Below the pieces are notes generated by a model. It was given only the letters and a program-made list of their open reading frames with translations, had not been told where the DNA came from and ran no database searches. Made by a program: the position numbers and the translations under genes. A DNA stretch of 26,028 nucleotides from assembly GCA_946405645.1 (NCBI GenBank), contig CAMJHW010000004.1:1-26028 (forward strand), read 5' to 3'. Source of the stretch: an uncultured Bacteroidales bacterium (GTDB taxonomy: Bacteria > Bacteroidota > Bacteroidia > Bacteroidales > UBA932). Below are positions 7,961 through 16,949 of this stretch, in pieces; positions within the stretch are counted from its first letter, which is position 1, and each line of letters starts with the position of its first letter.

Positions 7961-9877
7961 CTATTCCGTAGGATAGCCGGGGTTCTGGTATGCGGCCTTC
8001 TCGGCGTCATCCATCATCATGGCGTCGATCTGTCCCTGCGGGATGGGGCGCAGATACTGGAAAGGCTGAATGTCGCGCTTGGTGACCACGGGAGTGTGGT
8101 CGGCCTTGCCTGCTCCCGCTATGGTGTAGGAGGCGGCGCGCTCGGCCCAGGTCTGGGTACGGACCAGGTCGAACCAGCGGAATCCATCGCCGAAGTTCTC
8201 GCGCATCTTCTCGTCGAGGAGATAATCGATGGTGATGGTCTGTGGAGTCTCGGCGGTGAGTTCGGCGCTGAAGTCAGCGACATAGTCCACGGCCTCGTTG
8301 TTCTTGTACTCCCACTTGCCTGCGCGGGCGCGCAGGACATTGAGGAGGTCGCGGGCGCTCATGCTGCCCGAAGCGCCCTTGACGGCGGCCTCGGCAGCGA
8401 TGAAGTAGAACTCGGAGAACTTGAGGATGATGAACGGACGGGTCGAAGCGGCGTTCGGCTGGCCGGTTCCGGAAGTGTTGGTACGGTAAGGACCGAGCTT
8501 CCAGATGCCGGGATAGGCGTTGCGGCTGACTCCGCTCGGATTGATCACATAGTAGTCATAGTTGGGCGATACGCCGACTACCTCCTGGCTCGCGTCATTG
8601 CTGTACTGCACGGTAGGATCGTCCTCGAAGAGGAACACGAGGAAGGGTTCTCCCATGCCGATATGGCTGCCGTTAGGTCCCTCGACCCACTCGGACTTGT
8701 TGCCGCCCTGGGCCCAGTTGGTACGGTAGATCCAGGTGAAGGTGCCGTCGAAACGGGAATCCATGTCCTTGTGGTCGAAGGTGGCGAGGGCCTCCTGGGT
8801 GGGAGCCATACGGGTCCAAGGACGTCCGAGGAACTGGTTGTCGGTACGGAGGACGGGGTTGATCCTGGCACCCGTGTTGGAGACGGCCGTCATGTTGGGA
8901 TAGTTCCACTGAAGCATCCAGCTGGCAAAGTTGTCCTGGCCGCCGCCGGAGCCGTAGGAAAGGCTCGCGCCGTTGTACTGCTCGCTGTTCTCGGTGTGGT
9001 CGGCATAGAATACCTGCTCCTTGTTGCGGTCGTTGGATCCGAGATATACCTTGTAGAAATATTCCTCGAGGCCGAACGGACCGGGATCGTTGATACCCTG
9101 GATGGCGAGGTCATAGGCCTGCTGGAAATACCACTTGGCATCGTGCCCGTCCGGATCGGTGCGGGAGCACTCGGGATAGGTAGGGATATTCTTGGGGTTC
9201 TCGAGCCACCATGCATAGGTAAGGTATGCCTTGGCGAGAAGGATGCGGGCCGCAGTCTTGGTAACTGCTCCGCTGACGCGTCCCTTGGCCGGCAGGGCCG
9301 ACACGCCTTCCTTCAGGTCAGGGAAGATGCACCTGGTGTACACCTCGGGAACGGTGTTGCGGACGGAGGTGCGGACAGGGGTGGAGTTGAAAGCGAGTTC
9401 GCCGGAACCCAGGTCGAGCGGAACACCGCCGAACATCTGGACCATCGTGAAGTACTCGAACGCGCGGAAGAACTTCGCCTCCGCGATCAGGGACGCATCG
9501 AGACCCACTGAAGCCGCATTCTCGATGATACCGTTGGCAGTATTGATATAGGTGAAGGACCAGAAGCTTCCCTGGTTGCCGTTGGAAGGAGAGATGAGAC
9601 CGTTTCCGGACATGTCGGCGGTCTTGAAGTTGCCGTCGGCGGACTGGGCGTAAGTGGCCTCGTCGGTACCGGTCGTCAGGAAGTTGTAAGTGTACGCATT
9701 TCCGTAGATGGTGCGGATATGGGTGTACAGTGCGGTCAGACCGCCTTCGACGCCGGCCTGGGTCGTGAAGAAGTCAGGCGTATAGCGGGTCTTCGGATGC
9801 TCTTCGAGAACGAAGTTGCAAGAGGAAAGGAGAAGGGCCGCGCCTGCAAGGGCTATGATGATTCTGTTCTTTTTCAT
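7961..9877 (-). CDS. SusD/RagB family glycan-binding outer membrane lipoprotein
   Basis: The 638-residue product is a SusD-type surface lipoprotein that captures oligosaccharides and closes the SusC channel. The start is ATG at 9877 (MKKNRII), not the TTG four codons earlier. The signal ends at lipobox LLSSC (Cys20). The N-terminal SusD region (EEHPKTRYTPDFF, then GLTALYTHI), the helical EAKFFRAFEYFTMVQMFGGVPL segment and the C-terminal helical part with EFYFIAAEAAVKG, DEKMRENFGDGFRWFDLVRT and YLRPIPQGQIDAM are all typical. At 638 residues it is on the long side for the family. It lies 12 nt downstream of the susC stop and is co-transcribed. The locus suggests xylan-type oligosaccharides as ligand; this is inference. 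Confidence 0.95.
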   Translation of the reverse strand: MKKNRIIIALAGAALLLSSCNFVLEEHPKTRYTPDFFTTQAGVEGGLTALYTHIRTIYGNAYTYNFLTTGTDEATYAQSADGNFKTADMSGNGLISPSNGNQGSFWSFTYINTANGIIENAASVGLDASLIAEAKFFRAFEYFTMVQMFGGVPLDLGSGELAFNSTPVRTSVRNTVPEVYTRCIFPDLKEGVSALPAKGRVSGAVTKTAARILLAKAYLTYAWWLENPKNIPTYPECSRTDPDGHDAKWYFQQAYDLAIQGINDPGPFGLEEYFYKVYLGSNDRNKEQVFYADHTENSEQYNGASLSYGSGGGQDNFASWMLQWNYPNMTAVSNTGARINPVLRTDNQFLGRPWTRMAPTQEALATFDHKDMDSRFDGTFTWIYRTNWAQGGNKSEWVEGPNGSHIGMGEPFLVFLFEDDPTVQYSNDASQEVVGVSPNYDYYVINPSGVSRNAYPGIWKLGPYRTNTSGTGQPNAASTRPFIILKFSEFYFIAAEAAVKGASGSMSARDLLNVLRARAGKWEYKNNEAVDYVADFSAELTAETPQTITIDYLLDEKMRENFGDGFRWFDLVRTQTWAERAASYTIAGAGKADHTPVVTKRDIQPFQYLRPIPQGQIDAMMMDDAEKAAYQNPGYPTE

Positions 9878-9889
9878 ATTCCTGTGCAA

Positions 9890-12800
9890 TTAGAAGGTTA
9901 AGTTGACGCCGAAGAGGATATTGCGGGTATTCGGAGTATTGTATCCGACATAGGACAGACGGCTGGGGCCGGGACGGCCGGAGGCCGTGGAGCCGCCGTT
10001 GGCGTTCGGTTCCGGATCGAGCCCCGTCTCGTTGAAGAAGTCGGAGAAGAGGACGATGCCGGGGTTCTGAAGGGTGCAGTACATGCGGAAGTTGGAGATG
10101 CCGGCCTTCTTGAGGGCTGCCATCCTGTGCAGGCTGTAGCCGAGGGTGATGGTGCGGATCTTGACGTACGAGCCGTTGTACTGGGCAAGGACCGAATTCC
10201 ACTTCGGATTGTCACCGCTGAGGATCGAACCCGGCCTCGGGTAACGGGCGTTGGTGTTGGCGGGAGTCCAGTAGTCCACGTCGATCTGGCCGCGGCGGCC
10301 GGTGAGCATGTTCAGATAAGAGTTGCCGGTATGGAGCGAGGACAGGAGGATACCTCCGCACTGGAACGCACCGATGACGGAGAAATCGAAATTCCTCCAG
10401 TTGACGTTGGTATTGAAACCGCCGGCGAACTTGGGATCGGTTACGATCGGGACACGGTCGTCGGAGGAGAATGCCCTGACGGGAGCTCCGCTGGCATCAT
10501 ACTCGCCGTGATACTTCACCTTGATGGTACCGATAGCGTCCTTGTATCCGGTGAGGGAATTGAAGGTGCTGGGCTCGAGGATGTCCATGTAGGGATCGCC
10601 CTCGTTCCACAAGCCGTCGTACTCGTAGTCATACAGGCAGTTGAGAGGATAACCGACGAACCAGGCCTGACCTTCGTTGCGGTCGGAACCGTCAGCGAGG
10701 GCGATGAGCTTGTTGTGGTTGGTATAGACGTTCAGGCCTGCGGTCCAGTTCCAGTCGCCGCTGTCGATCAGAGTGGCGTTGAGGGTGAACTCGAAGCCCT
10801 TGTTCTCGGTGGCGCCGATATTGGCGGTATAGGAACCTACGCCCGCGGTCGAAGGAAGGCCGAGGGAAAGGAGGATGTCATTGGTCTGAACCGAGTAGTA
10901 CTCCATGGTACCGCGCAGGCGGCCGCGGAGGATGGACCAGTCGATACCGAAGTTCCAGGTCTTGGAATACTCCCATCCGAGCTCGCTGTTCGGCAGGGTG
11001 GACACATAGTATCCGGTAGCATATTTCTCGTCACCGAAGTTGTAAACGGTGGTGCTGAGCGAACCGAGGGTGGCGTACGGACTGATGGCCTGGTTGGAGG
11101 TCTCGCCGTAACCCACGCGGAGCTTCAGCTCGTCGAGCCAGCCGCGGGTGTCGGCCATGAAGTTCTCCTTGTGGAGGTTCCAACCGACGGAAACGGCAGG
11201 ATAGGTATGCCACTGATGTCCGGGAGCCAGACGCGAGGAGGCGTCGGAACGGACGGCGACGGAAAGCATATAGCGGTCGTCATAGGTGTACATCAGACGA
11301 CCCATGTAGGAGAGAAGTCCGTACTGGCTGTGCGAACCGCCGTTCACGGTGATGTCGGACGCCACGGCGCTTCCGATGTTGTAGTACTGGAAGAGCTCGT
11401 TGGGGATGTTCTTTCCGGAAAGGGACTGGCCCTGCGAAGTGGTCTGCTCCGCGGAATAGAGTCCGACGACGTTCACGTGGTGCTTGTCGGCGAAGATGCG
11501 GTCGTAGGTAAGGAGGTTCTCGACCGTCCAGTTGGTGGTCTGGTTGAAGGACCAGGAAGCGGAGTTGTTGGAGGTGGCGGAGCCGTTGACGCCGACGCCG
11601 GTGAAGGAACCGCCCTTGGAGTTGCGATAGTTCAGACCGCCGCTCAGCTTATAGGAAAGGCCTTCGATCCAGGGGAAGTTGAACTGGACGTAACCGGTGT
11701 TGTAGGTCGAAATCGAACGGGTCTCGTTGACCCAGGTTCCGTTGGCCTGGAGCTTCTCCGCGACTTCGCGGGTAACGATGTACTGGTCGTTGTCCGAAGG
11801 CATGTTGACGCGGACCTTCAAGGAACCGTCATCGTTGAAAGGATTGACTATAGGGGACTTCGAGAGGACGGAATACATATCGACCTGGTTACCGTCATTG
11901 GTGTTGTATCCCGTATTGGTCGTAAAGCCGATGCGGAACCATTTCCCGATGCGCTGGTCCACGCTTCCAGTGAGGGAGATACGGTTGTACTCCTGGGTCG
12001 GGATGACGGCCTGGTCCTTATAATAAGAGGTACCGAAACGGTAGTTGCCGGTTCGGGTGCCTCCCGTGACGTTCAGGTCATAGTTCTGGGTGACGCCGGT
12101 ACGGTAGAACATATCCTGCCAATCGGTGAACACATCATTGGACTCGTCAAGCGAGTTGGAATAGATGTGGGCCATCTCACGCATCTGGATGTACTTGTCC
12201 TTGGGCATCATGGGATACTTGACGGCCTTCTTTATGGAAGTATATGCGTTGAAAGAGACGCGGGCGTCCTGTCCTTCCACACCCTTGTAGGTAGTGATCA
12301 TGATGACGCCGTTGGCGCCGCGGGAACCGTAGATGGCGGTCGATGCTGCATCCTTGAGGATGTCGAGGCTCTTGATGTCGTTCGGGGAGATATCGGAGAG
12401 CGATCCCATGAACGGCATGCCGTCAAGGACGATAAGAGGATCGTTAGAAGCTGAGAGCGAACGCTGGCCGCGGATGCGGATCTGCATCGAAGATCCGGGC
12501 TTGGAGTTGGTCTGCGTCATCTCGACACCTGCCACGCGGCCTTCGATGGCGCGCGAGATATCGTTGGCGGGAATGGCGCGGAGAGTCTCACCTCCGACCG
12601 AAGCGATGGATCCCGTCACGTCCGAACGCCGTGCCGTACCGTAACCGATAACGACAGTGGCCTCGAGCGCCTCGGTATCCTCTTCGAGGATGACATTGAT
12701 AAGGTTACGGCCTTCGACGGGAATAACCTGGGTACGGAAACCCAGTGAAGAGACCTCGAGGACGGCGTTCCTTGGAACGGAGATGGAGTAGGTTCCATCA

Positions 12801-12976
12801 GCGCCGGTGACGACGCCTTGAGTGGTGTTTTGAACCTGAACGGCCGCACCGATGACGGGTTCGCCGTTCAGGTCGGAAATCGTACCCGAGACATTGATAT
12901 TCTGTGCATTAAGCGACAGGGACATCAACAGGCCCAGGAGAGACAGTCCGAAGACTGATCCGAATTTTGATCTCAT
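9890..12976 (-). CDS. SusC/RagA family TonB-dependent outer membrane transporter
   Basis: This 1028-residue TonB-linked transporter imports oligosaccharides across the outer membrane with the SusD partner. A signal peptide ends at about residue 24 (LSLNAQ). A carboxypeptidase-regulatory-like domain (about 27-112) with GTISDLNGEPVIGAAV follows, then the EALEATVVIGYGT segment before the plug, and the plug (about 120-235) with RSDVTGSIASV, RIRGQRSLSASNDPLIVLDG and AIYGSRGANGVIMITT. The rest is a 22-strand-type barrel ending in ILFGVNLTF with terminal Phe. No STN domain is present, so no anti-sigma signalling is expected. It is the first gene of susCD, with a consensus promoter at 13051-13081 and a leader of roughly 70 nt. 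Regulation by the divergent hybrid regulator is likely. Confidence 0.97.
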   Translation of the reverse strand: MRSKFGSVFGLSLLGLLMSLSLNAQNINVSGTISDLNGEPVIGAAVQVQNTTQGVVTGADGTYSISVPRNAVLEVSSLGFRTQVIPVEGRNLINVILEEDTEALEATVVIGYGTARRSDVTGSIASVGGETLRAIPANDISRAIEGRVAGVEMTQTNSKPGSSMQIRIRGQRSLSASNDPLIVLDGMPFMGSLSDISPNDIKSLDILKDAASTAIYGSRGANGVIMITTYKGVEGQDARVSFNAYTSIKKAVKYPMMPKDKYIQMREMAHIYSNSLDESNDVFTDWQDMFYRTGVTQNYDLNVTGGTRTGNYRFGTSYYKDQAVIPTQEYNRISLTGSVDQRIGKWFRIGFTTNTGYNTNDGNQVDMYSVLSKSPIVNPFNDDGSLKVRVNMPSDNDQYIVTREVAEKLQANGTWVNETRSISTYNTGYVQFNFPWIEGLSYKLSGGLNYRNSKGGSFTGVGVNGSATSNNSASWSFNQTTNWTVENLLTYDRIFADKHHVNVVGLYSAEQTTSQGQSLSGKNIPNELFQYYNIGSAVASDITVNGGSHSQYGLLSYMGRLMYTYDDRYMLSVAVRSDASSRLAPGHQWHTYPAVSVGWNLHKENFMADTRGWLDELKLRVGYGETSNQAISPYATLGSLSTTVYNFGDEKYATGYYVSTLPNSELGWEYSKTWNFGIDWSILRGRLRGTMEYYSVQTNDILLSLGLPSTAGVGSYTANIGATENKGFEFTLNATLIDSGDWNWTAGLNVYTNHNKLIALADGSDRNEGQAWFVGYPLNCLYDYEYDGLWNEGDPYMDILEPSTFNSLTGYKDAIGTIKVKYHGEYDASGAPVRAFSSDDRVPIVTDPKFAGGFNTNVNWRNFDFSVIGAFQCGGILLSSLHTGNSYLNMLTGRRGQIDVDYWTPANTNARYPRPGSILSGDNPKWNSVLAQYNGSYVKIRTITLGYSLHRMAALKKAGISNFRMYCTLQNPGIVLFSDFFNETGLDPEPNANGGSTASGRPGPSRLSYVGYNTPNTRNILFGVNLTF

Positions 12977-13050
12977 AGAACTGCTTTTAAGGTTAGTTAA
13001 TGGTTGGTAGTGTCACGACACGAAACAGAGCCCGTGTACGAGGACGAAGT

Positions 13051-13081
13051 CAAATTTAGTTAAATAAAATAATTTAACAAA
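13051..13081 (-). promoter_or_regulatory. Consensus Bacteroidetes promoter of susCD
   Basis: On the minus strand TTTG (13078-13081), exactly 19 nt of spacer and TAAATTTG (13051-13058) match the consensus at every defined base. The leader to the susC ATG is about 70 nt. Confidence 0.85.
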
Positions 13082-13144
13082 TATTTTCCAGATAAAAGAA
13101 ATAATTGAATTATATGGACAATTAAAACATGTCAGGGAGGGAAC

Positions 13145-13183
13145 ACTGTCGATATTATACGCTAATATATCCAAATCGACAGT
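13145..13183. promoter_or_regulatory. 9-bp inverted repeat in the susC/regulator intergenic region
   Basis: ACTGTCGAT (13145-13153) and ATCGACAGT (13175-13183) are perfect inverted arms 30 bp apart start to start. A smaller symmetric ATATTA/TAATAT pair (13152-13157, 13163-13168) lies between them. Extra TGTC half-sites in this region are at 13130 and 13187, with GACA at 13117. The repeat lies upstream of both the susC promoter and the regulator's -7 element, so it may be the operator of the hybrid regulator. Confidence 0.5.
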
Positions 13184-13223
13184 ATTTGTCAGTTTTAAAT
13201 CACATTCATTAGAATAATAATGT

Positions 13224-13231
13224 TAGATTTG
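13224..13231 (+). promoter_or_regulatory. -7 element of the hybrid regulator gene
   Basis: TAGATTTG is a full match to TAnnTTTG, 40 nt before the regulator ATG. No TTTG is found at the proper -33 spacing. The remainder of the 295-bp divergent region (12977-13271) is AT-rich with no other gene. Confidence 0.5.
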
Positions 13232-13271
13232 CAACTGTTGAATACAATAACACAAGATCAATACGCGACAA

Positions 13272-16200
13272 ATGAAACCACGCTGTCACATATTATACGC
13301 CGCACTCGCACTGATTTGCATGTCATCCACCGTATTTGCGCAGACCGCAAGACTGTATGATTCCGGCTCCGGCCTGCCCAGCACGCAGATCAACGACCTG
13401 TTCCAGGACTCCGGCGGCCTGCTGTGGGTTGCGACGAGCAACGGCCTTTACGGCTACGACGGCATGAATTTCATGGGCTTCCACCATGAGGAAAGCAAGG
13501 AGAATACGCTGGGAAGCGAGCTTGTAGCAAAGGTTTTCGAAGACAGTAAGGGCGTATTATGGGTGGGAACGTCCACGGGACTCCAGATCTATAATGCGGA
13601 ATACAATACCTTCACCGATTTCCCGCTGAGCGACAACGAAGTGGACCGCTATATCTATGGGCTCGAAGAAGTGCCGCTGGAGAACGGCAAGAGCGGGATT
13701 CTCGTGTCCGCATCACAGTTCGGGCTTTATTTTATAGACTCGGAGACCCACGAACTCGATCTGGAAAGACGCGAGAGATTCAGGAAGCCCGAGCATTCGG
13801 GCAACATCAACGTGCTTTTCATTGACTCGAAGTCACGCATATGGGCCGGGTCCGAACTCGGAGGGATGTTCGTATTCAATACGCTGGGAGAGAGCATCCT
13901 GGAAGGGATGTGGGACGGAACGGAGCCCGGCCTCTCAAAGCGCATTATCGCCACATCGTTCACCGAGGACAGCACGTCCGGGGACATCATCATAGCGACG
14001 TCCAACCACGGCATCCTCGTATATGACGATGATACGGGAAGGGTAACGGAATCCACGGACCGGGAGGCACGGAACTGCAAAGCCATGTCCCTGCTGTCCA
14101 CCGAGCGCTTCCACATCGCAGACAGGGAAAGCATACTTGTCGGAACGGAGAATGAAGGCTTCAAGCTATATTCACACGAAGATGGAACCCTCAGGACATT
14201 CTCATTCCCCAATGTCCCTTACAAGACCGGAGGATGGAAGGTCCACAAGATGCTTGAGGATAGTCAGGGCAACATCTGGATCGCGGCTTTCCAGACCGGA
14301 CTGATGATCGTGCCGCAGTCGATGTTCGGTTTCCAGTACTACAGCTTCCGCGGAGGTGACCAGCCGGGTGTCGAGACCAACTGCCTGACATCCGCCTGCC
14401 GTGACGAAGAGGGAGGACGCACCTGGCTCGGCAGCGACGGAAACGGACTCTACCTGCTGAACAGCGACGGCAGCTCCGTAAATTTCAACAGCTCCAATTC
14501 CGGACTTCCGGACGACTCGGTCACGGGAGTGGCTCTCGACAGACACGGTACGCTATGGGTAGGGACTTACCTGGACGGACTGGTCACATACACTCCTTCG
14601 GGAGGATTCCGGAGCTTTGCGGACAACATCAACTTAGGATCCGAAAAGATATTCTGCCTGATCTACGACGCTGACGACGACCTCCTGTATGCCGGCACGC
14701 ACGGCAACGGCGTGGCCATCATAAGTCCTTCGACCGGTAAGGTGGTCCGCACCCTGTCCAGGGGCATAAACAGATGGGTGAACTGCCTCACGTTCGACAA
14801 GTCCGGGACCTTATGGATCGGGACCTACAACGGACACTGGTGCTACAGCCCCGATACGGGCCAGATGTTCAGGGCGGATATCGACCAGGAGCTGATACGC
14901 AGACGCGTTTATTCCATTCAGGAAGGGAAGGATGACGTAATCTGGCTCGGTACAGGAGACGGACTCATACGTTTCGACCAGACCAAGGGAGAGACCAGGC
15001 TCATCACAGAGTCCGACGGACTGTCCAGCAACCTCATCAGCGGCATCCTGGAAGGAGACGACGGGTCCCTCTGGGTGTCCACGGCCTACGGACTCACACG
15101 CATCAACCAGCAGACCGGCAAATTCACCAGGTACTATGAATACGACGGACTCCAGGGAAACGAGTTCCGCGCGAACGCCATCTACAAAAGTTCAAGGGGT
15201 CAGTTGTTCTTCGGAGGGAATAAAGGGCTGACAGCCTTCTATCCGCAGGTCGTCAGGCAGAAGCTGCACGATGTCCCGCAGGTATTGTTCACCCGTCTGA
15301 CCGTAGCGAACAAGGATGTCAAGTACGATGCGTCCAGTGATGACAACATCCTGGACAAGCACATTACCGAAGCCACGGAAATCGTACTCCCCTTCACGTC
15401 CAACTCCTTCTCGCTGGAATACTCGGTTCCCGAATTCACCAACCCGGACCGCATCCGTTTCGCATACAGGCTACAGAACTTCGACAGCGATTGGAAGACA
15501 GTCTCCCCCATCAGACGCTCGGCCACATACACCAACATTCCGAAAGGGCGGTACACGATGACCGTCAAGGCATATTTCGACGGTGACGAGGACAATTATT
15601 CCATCCGTGAGATCGGCATACGGGTTCTCCCCCCGTGGTATCAGAGCATCTGGGCCTGTCTCGCCTACATCCTGCTGGCCGCCGGAGCCGCGGCCATGAT
15701 CATCGCATTGCGCAAGAAGGATTCGCTCCATAAACAGGAGCAAAGGGAGTCCGCGCTGAAAGAGACCAAACTCCAGATGTTCACGGACATATCCCATGAG
15801 ATACGCACACCGTTGAACCTGGTGATGTCACCTCTCCGCAAACTCATCGACAATGAAACCGATCCGGAGAAGAAAGAGAATTACGAGCTCATGTACCGCA
15901 ATTCCGAGAACATACTCGGAATGATGAACCGGATCGAGGAGGCAAGGAAAAAAGAGTCGGAAGAAGCGTTGGTGTACAAGGCTCCCGAGACGTCGTCGGA
16001 GCAGCCGGAAGAAGAAACCGACAAAGCCTTGAAGTCCAAGAAGAACCTCATCCTGGTGGACGACAATGCCGAGATGAGGAGATACTTGAGGATGGAACTC
16101 CGCAACGCTTTCAACATCGAGACCTGCGCCACGGCCGAAGAGGCTTGGAAGAGGATCATCAGCACCATCCCGGATGCCGTCGTGACCGACTTCATCACGG

Positions 16201-16838
16201 GCGGGGAAATGGACGGAGCGGACCTGTGCGGCAAGATCAAGCACAATCCCAGCACCAACCTCGTGCCCGTGCTCATCCTCTCGTCACAATGGGACGACGA
16301 CACTCTGCGCAAATGCACGGAAAATGGCGCAGACCGCTATCTGATCAAACCCGTACCCGTGGACTTGCTGCGTACGTCCATCCAGCAGGCCATCACCACG
16401 AGAGAGACCATACGCAACAAGTACGCAAGCGACGTTTCATATGATTTCGAGGAAATCACCATCCAGTCTCCGGAGAAACAGTTCCTGCCCAAGGTGATCG
16501 AAACCATCAAGGACCATATAAGCGACCCCGACTTCGGAGTGGAAGAGCTCAGCCGCGAGATAGGCATGAGCCGCGTGCATATGAACAGGAAGCTCAAGGA
16601 GGCGATCAACATCTCCCCCAGCAGTTTCATAAAGTCCATAAAGCTCAAGCAGGCGGCATACCTCCTGGTGAACAACAAGGTCAACATCTCCGAGGTGGCT
16701 TACAAGGTGGGATTCTCCACGCATTCGTATTTCTCCAGTTCGTTCAAGGAGTTTTTCGGCCTGTCTCCCAAGGAGTTCATAAGCAAATACTCCGAGGAGG
16801 GGATGGAAGAAGCCCTCAACAAACTCCTGGAGATCTGA
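13272..16838 (+). CDS. Hybrid two-component regulator (HTCS) lacking the HATPase domain
   Basis: The 1188-residue product has the hybrid two-component layout that controls glycan loci in Bacteroides. After a signal peptide (to about residue 23), two-component propeller repeats (LLWVATSNGLYGYDG and similar) fill about residues 25-680. A Y_Y_Y domain (about 715-780) and one membrane segment (about 793-813) follow. The HisKA H-box DISHEIRTPLN has His842. A receiver domain starts near residue 920 with LVDDN, phospho-acceptor Asp973 (VVTDF) and a C-terminal LIKP lysine. An AraC-type HTH pair lies at about 1085-1185. H-box and receiver are only about 80 residues apart and no N-box (NxxxNA) or DxGxG motif is present, so HATPase_c is missing. 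The receiver loop is also odd (DFITGGEMDG instead of DxMMPxMDG). It is divergent from susC, which it probably controls. Confidence 0.93.
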   Translation: MKPRCHILYAALALICMSSTVFAQTARLYDSGSGLPSTQINDLFQDSGGLLWVATSNGLYGYDGMNFMGFHHEESKENTLGSELVAKVFEDSKGVLWVGTSTGLQIYNAEYNTFTDFPLSDNEVDRYIYGLEEVPLENGKSGILVSASQFGLYFIDSETHELDLERRERFRKPEHSGNINVLFIDSKSRIWAGSELGGMFVFNTLGESILEGMWDGTEPGLSKRIIATSFTEDSTSGDIIIATSNHGILVYDDDTGRVTESTDREARNCKAMSLLSTERFHIADRESILVGTENEGFKLYSHEDGTLRTFSFPNVPYKTGGWKVHKMLEDSQGNIWIAAFQTGLMIVPQSMFGFQYYSFRGGDQPGVETNCLTSACRDEEGGRTWLGSDGNGLYLLNSDGSSVNFNSSNSGLPDDSVTGVALDRHGTLWVGTYLDGLVTYTPSGGFRSFADNINLGSEKIFCLIYDADDDLLYAGTHGNGVAIISPSTGKVVRTLSRGINRWVNCLTFDKSGTLWIGTYNGHWCYSPDTGQMFRADIDQELIRRRVYSIQEGKDDVIWLGTGDGLIRFDQTKGETRLITESDGLSSNLISGILEGDDGSLWVSTAYGLTRINQQTGKFTRYYEYDGLQGNEFRANAIYKSSRGQLFFGGNKGLTAFYPQVVRQKLHDVPQVLFTRLTVANKDVKYDASSDDNILDKHITEATEIVLPFTSNSFSLEYSVPEFTNPDRIRFAYRLQNFDSDWKTVSPIRRSATYTNIPKGRYTMTVKAYFDGDEDNYSIREIGIRVLPPWYQSIWACLAYILLAAGAAAMIIALRKKDSLHKQEQRESALKETKLQMFTDISHEIRTPLNLVMSPLRKLIDNETDPEKKENYELMYRNSENILGMMNRIEEARKKESEEALVYKAPETSSEQPEEETDKALKSKKNLILVDDNAEMRRYLRMELRNAFNIETCATAEEAWKRIISTIPDAVVTDFITGGEMDGADLCGKIKHNPSTNLVPVLILSSQWDDDTLRKCTENGADRYLIKPVPVDLLRTSIQQAITTRETIRNKYASDVSYDFEEITIQSPEKQFLPKVIETIKDHISDPDFGVEELSREIGMSRVHMNRKLKEAINISPSSFIKSIKLKQAAYLLVNNKVNISEVAYKVGFSTHSYFSSSFKEFFGLSPKEFISKYSEEGMEEALNKLLEI

Positions 16839-16858
16839 CGGCCCCAGCCGGATTTTTT
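16839..16858 (+). terminator. Weak terminator after the hybrid regulator
   Basis: A 4-bp CGGC/GCCG stem with loop CCCA starts right after the stop codon and is followed by GA and six Ts. The short stem makes it weak. Confidence 0.4.
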
Positions 16859-16876
16859 GAAAACTTTGCGTCAAAA

Positions 16877-16911
16877 GTTGATGTTCCATAGAGTACGTTT
16901 TCGTATATTTG
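16877..16911 (+). promoter_or_regulatory. Promoter of the symporter-GH43-peptidase unit
   Basis: TATATTTG at 16904-16911 matches the -7 consensus. GTTG at 16877-16880 is a possible -33 element with a longer than usual 23-nt spacer. An AACTTT/AAAGTT inverted repeat (16862-16867, 16874-16879) overlaps the -33 area and could be an operator. Confidence 0.55.
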
Positions 16912-16949
16912 TGGGACACGCAGACTGAAACCAATTTTCAATTTCAGAT

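Noticed and set aside
10127..12454. 775-codon open frame on the plus strand
   Set aside because: It is a mirror frame of susC, with Val/Gly/Asp-rich composition and no family motifs.
13010..13037. Alternative hairpins in the susC leader (GTGTC/GACAC versus ACACG/CGTGT)
   Set aside because: The stems are only 5 bp, one has a 2-nt loop, and no T-run follows, so an attenuator is not supported.
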